From: Acidobacteriota bacterium
GTDB taxonomy: Bacteria > Acidobacteriota > Blastocatellia > Pyrinomonadales > Pyrinomonadaceae
DNA: 64,000 nucleotides
NCBI GenBank assembly: GCA_025463125.1
Contig: JAOAPX010000074.1
Span: 1-64,000 of the forward strand
Reading direction: 5' to 3'
The stretch's first letter is position 1; each line of letters starts with the position of its first letter. The position numbers and the translations under genes were made by a program. This document shows, in pieces, positions 61,894 to 64,000 of this stretch. The notes beneath the pieces were generated by a model that ran no database searches, had not been told where the DNA came from, and was given only the letters and a program-made list of their open reading frames with translations.

Positions 61894-64000
61894 CTATATT
61901 TTCGCCCGCTCATCCGAATTATTTTCCAGATTTTCGAGCCAGCTTTCAATCTCTTTCGCTTCGTCGTTTGATAAATTCTTTTCGCCGAAACGCACGCGAT
62001 TATATTTTTCCGTAAGGCTTACCACTTCGGGCATTTGTATCGTGTAAGCGAATTCTAAAGGCGTTTGATGCGGTTCGCGGCGAAAACCTTTGCTTGCTAA
62101 AACCGTTTGCATTCTTTCATAAAACTCAATTACCGTCGCTTCATTTTTTTGTTTTATCCAAAAGAAAAGATTCTGCCAGATCTTTAATTTAATAATTTTA
62201 CGATAAAGAAAAATCAACAAAACCGCGCCCAAACCCGCCGCTATAAAATAAGCGATTCCATAACCGATCGCTTTCGCGCTCGTTTCAAATCCTTTGTCGC
62301 CGCGGGCTTCTTTCCACCATTCGGACAATTCTGCCTGGACGTCTTTTAACCAGGTTGAGGTTTTTGCCTGATAATCAACGAGACCGTTTTTAACCGAACG
62401 AAAAAGCGAACGCTGTCCTTGATTATCGTAGGCTACAAAGTATTGAATCCAAAACGTTTCCAGTGCTTCGACATAATTATTGAATTTGCCCAGAATTCCT
62501 GTTGAAGCATTGCTTTCCAAGGTTTGTCCGGCGAATGGCGTCGGGTCAAACGGCACCCATGCGTTTTCACCCGGAAAATAAACCTCTACCCAGGAATGCG
62601 CGTTTCGCTGCTTGACGACATATACGCCCGCCGTTTCGTTGTATTCGCCTTGCTGAAAACCGTTTACAACGCGCGTTGCGATTCCCTGCGTTCTAAGCAT
62701 AACAGCCATCGCCGTAGCGAAATATTCGCAATGTCCTTCGCGAATATTAAAAAGAAAGTCGGCGACCGGTTCGTCACCCGTCGCTTTCAAATCCAAAGTA
62801 TAACCGAAATTATTTTGCAGATATATCTCGAGCGCTTTTGCTTTATCATACCGATTAGAAGAATTTTCAGTTACCTGTTTAGCCAACTGCGAAATTCTCG
62901 AATCCATCGTATTCGGAAGCTGTAAATATCTTTGCAGCTCCGGTTTGTAACTCTCATTGTCGCGGCGAAGATTTTGCGGATTCGGACCCGTGGTATCAGA
63001 AACAACTTGATAACTGATTCTTTCCGAATTATTCGCCTGAAAACTTATTCCATCTTCCGTGTCTTTATAAACAACCGGAAAATTTCCCTGCACTATCACG
63101 GCTCTGGGCAAGGCAAACAAAACGCTCGTATCAATCGGTTCAAGATAAAAAGTCTGCGTAGCCAGATTATCTCTGCTCGTCGCGTAATTGATCTGAATGT
63201 AATCTCTTCCGCTTTTATCAAACGATTCTTTATTTATAAATCTCGATTTTTTCCAACTCCGATTATCAAAAGTATCAAGCGCGACACCTCTCCAACGGAT
63301 AAAATTGAGATTCGGATTAGCCGTTTCAAGCCGCACGCGCATAACGATTTGATCATTTTGCTGAATTTTACCGATTTCGCCTAAATTAACCGAATCGGAA
63401 AATCCAGTTGAAGTTGTTACGCTATTTTGGTTACCGCCAAGTCCCGCACCGCCCACTCGCGGCAACAGAAAAAACATCGGTAATGCCAGTAAAAAGATTA
63501 GAACTATCAATGCTGTAGCTGTTAAAGGCAATTTTTTTGCAAATACTTTTCTGGAATCGCCCCTTTCAGCAATCAATTCAGATGATGTTTTTTTCCCGGT
63601 CTTATCAGAAATAGTTTTTGAAGTTTTTCGTATCTCAAAAGCTATAATGGCACAAACCGAAACGAACAGATAAAAAATAAATGAAGCGAGATATAAAGCA
63701 CTAATACTTAAACCCGCAGCTAAAAGCACCTGAAAGAATGACATTAAATACAAAAATATCCAGTCCCGGTCAGTTTTTTTCTGAAGTATTTTAATAATCG
63801 TGAGCACTAGTATAAGCCTGGATAAAATTCCAACTACGATTAAGCCCGAGTTGGAATAACCAAAAAGCTGCATCTTCCAACCTAAATAAAATAGAGGAAT
63901 CGCCAGAATGATCAGAATTGTCCCGAATCGCTCCGAAAGTTGCCAGCGAGTTTCCTCTATAAGCCATCCGGTTAAAAACAAGCCTGAGATAAGGAAAGCT
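61894..64000 (-). CDS. TgpA-like membrane transglutaminase, N-terminus cut by window edge
   Basis: A bacterial transglutaminase-like membrane protein. The frame is open to base 64000 (upstream codons read AFLISG), so the TTG at 63981 is only internal. Four or more N-terminal membrane segments (DUF3488-type) precede a large extracytoplasmic part. The transglutaminase core has the catalytic Cys in REGHCEYFATAMAVMLR, His in KQRNAHSWVEVYF and Asp in WVPFDPTPF. A further membrane segment (IAYFIAAGLGAVLLIFLYR) leads to a cytoplasmic tail with a DUF4129-like end (EPHQTPLEFAY). TgpA of Pseudomonas is essential, with an unresolved role in the periplasm. Confidence 0.93.
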   Translation of the reverse strand, partial: AFLISGLFLTGWLIEETRWQLSERFGTILIILAIPLFYLGWKMQLFGYSNSGLIVVGILSRLILVLTIIKILQKKTDRDWIFLYLMSFFQVLLAAGLSISALYLASFIFYLFVSVCAIIAFEIRKTSKTISDKTGKKTSSELIAERGDSRKVFAKKLPLTATALIVLIFLLALPMFFLLPRVGGAGLGGNQNSVTTSTGFSDSVNLGEIGKIQQNDQIVMRVRLETANPNLNFIRWRGVALDTFDNRSWKKSRFINKESFDKSGRDYIQINYATSRDNLATQTFYLEPIDTSVLFALPRAVIVQGNFPVVYKDTEDGISFQANNSERISYQVVSDTTGPNPQNLRRDNESYKPELQRYLQLPNTMDSRISQLAKQVTENSSNRYDKAKALEIYLQNNFGYTLDLKATGDEPVADFLFNIREGHCEYFATAMAVMLRTQGIATRVVNGFQQGEYNETAGVYVVKQRNAHSWVEVYFPGENAWVPFDPTPFAGQTLESNASTGILGKFNNYVEALETFWIQYFVAYDNQGQRSLFRSVKNGLVDYQAKTSTWLKDVQAELSEWWKEARGDKGFETSAKAIGYGIAYFIAAGLGAVLLIFLYRKIIKLKIWQNLFFWIKQKNEATVIEFYERMQTVLASKGFRREPHQTPLEFAYTIQMPEVVSLTEKYNRVRFGEKNLSNDEAKEIESWLENLENNSDERAKI

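Noticed and set aside
1-64000. CRISPR arrays, tRNA/rRNA genes, insertion sequences, prophage structural genes
   Set aside because: No regularly spaced repeats, no cloverleaf with a TTCGA arm in the gaps, no transposase or phage morphogenesis motif was recognised when reading the gaps and ORFs.

Overview
The window comes from a Gram-negative heterotroph, most likely an acidobacterium of the Blastocatellia/Pyrinomonadaceae type (inference from gene content, no database search). The signs are a 1,074-residue TonB-dependent receptor with an N-terminal carboxypeptidase-regulatory-like domain, VWFA-related and VIT/VWA secreted proteins, a very large Ser/Thr kinase with TolB-like and TPR modules, an LPS-transport set, RNase J, and a regulatory PTS with HPr kinase. 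No rRNA, tRNA, insertion sequence, CRISPR array or prophage structural gene was recognised. Genes are densely packed and mostly on the minus strand. Both ends cut through a gene: metG on the left, a TgpA-like transglutaminase on the right.

Layout. 1-9 kb: metG, M28 peptidase, folE and larC (minus), then divergent argS and a DAHP synthase (plus). 9-11.5 kb: an XRE regulator and a small membrane protein, divergent from a SWIM-Rad52 fusion, with two matching palindromic operator candidates between them. 11.6-18.4 kb: an M16 peptidase pair (one catalytic, one without the metal motif), a GAF/S8-protease pair, and an S41 processing peptidase. 18.6-29.5 kb: envelope and secreted proteins (TonB receptor, Ycf48-like repeat protein, VIT/VWA protein, GT2 glycosyltransferase, two unknown secreted proteins, VWFA-related protein). 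29.5-43.9 kb: a long co-oriented block: SDR, uppP, recJ, an lptC-lptA fusion, lptB, rpoN, hpf, hprK, rapZ, EIIA-Man, HPr, arginase, ddl. It joins cell-wall precursor recycling, LPS export, sigma-54 and a phosphotransfer regulatory chain. 44-48 kb: a zinc-ribbon protein, an ACT-domain protein abutting RNase J, and a yybP-ykoY-type manganese riboswitch before a TerC-family exporter. 48-64 kb: rsmA, ribD, ftsY, a GYF/zinc-finger membrane protein, an HD-GYP protein, the giant kinase, rimO, a small AT-rich membrane protein and the TgpA-like protein.

Points most worth a second look: (i) the SWIM zinc-finger/Rad52 annealing-protein fusion under an apparent two-operator repressor switch; (ii) the manganese riboswitch, where the 3' strand of P1 is reused by a downstream hairpin; (iii) key-residue changes in otherwise normal enzymes (RibD zinc Cys to His, RapZ Walker A Lys to Met); (iv) the LptC-LptA fusion; (v) the duplicated TolB/TPR sensor placed on both sides of one membrane segment in the kinase; (vi) three intergenic inverted-repeat elements of nearly the same size but unrelated sequence.
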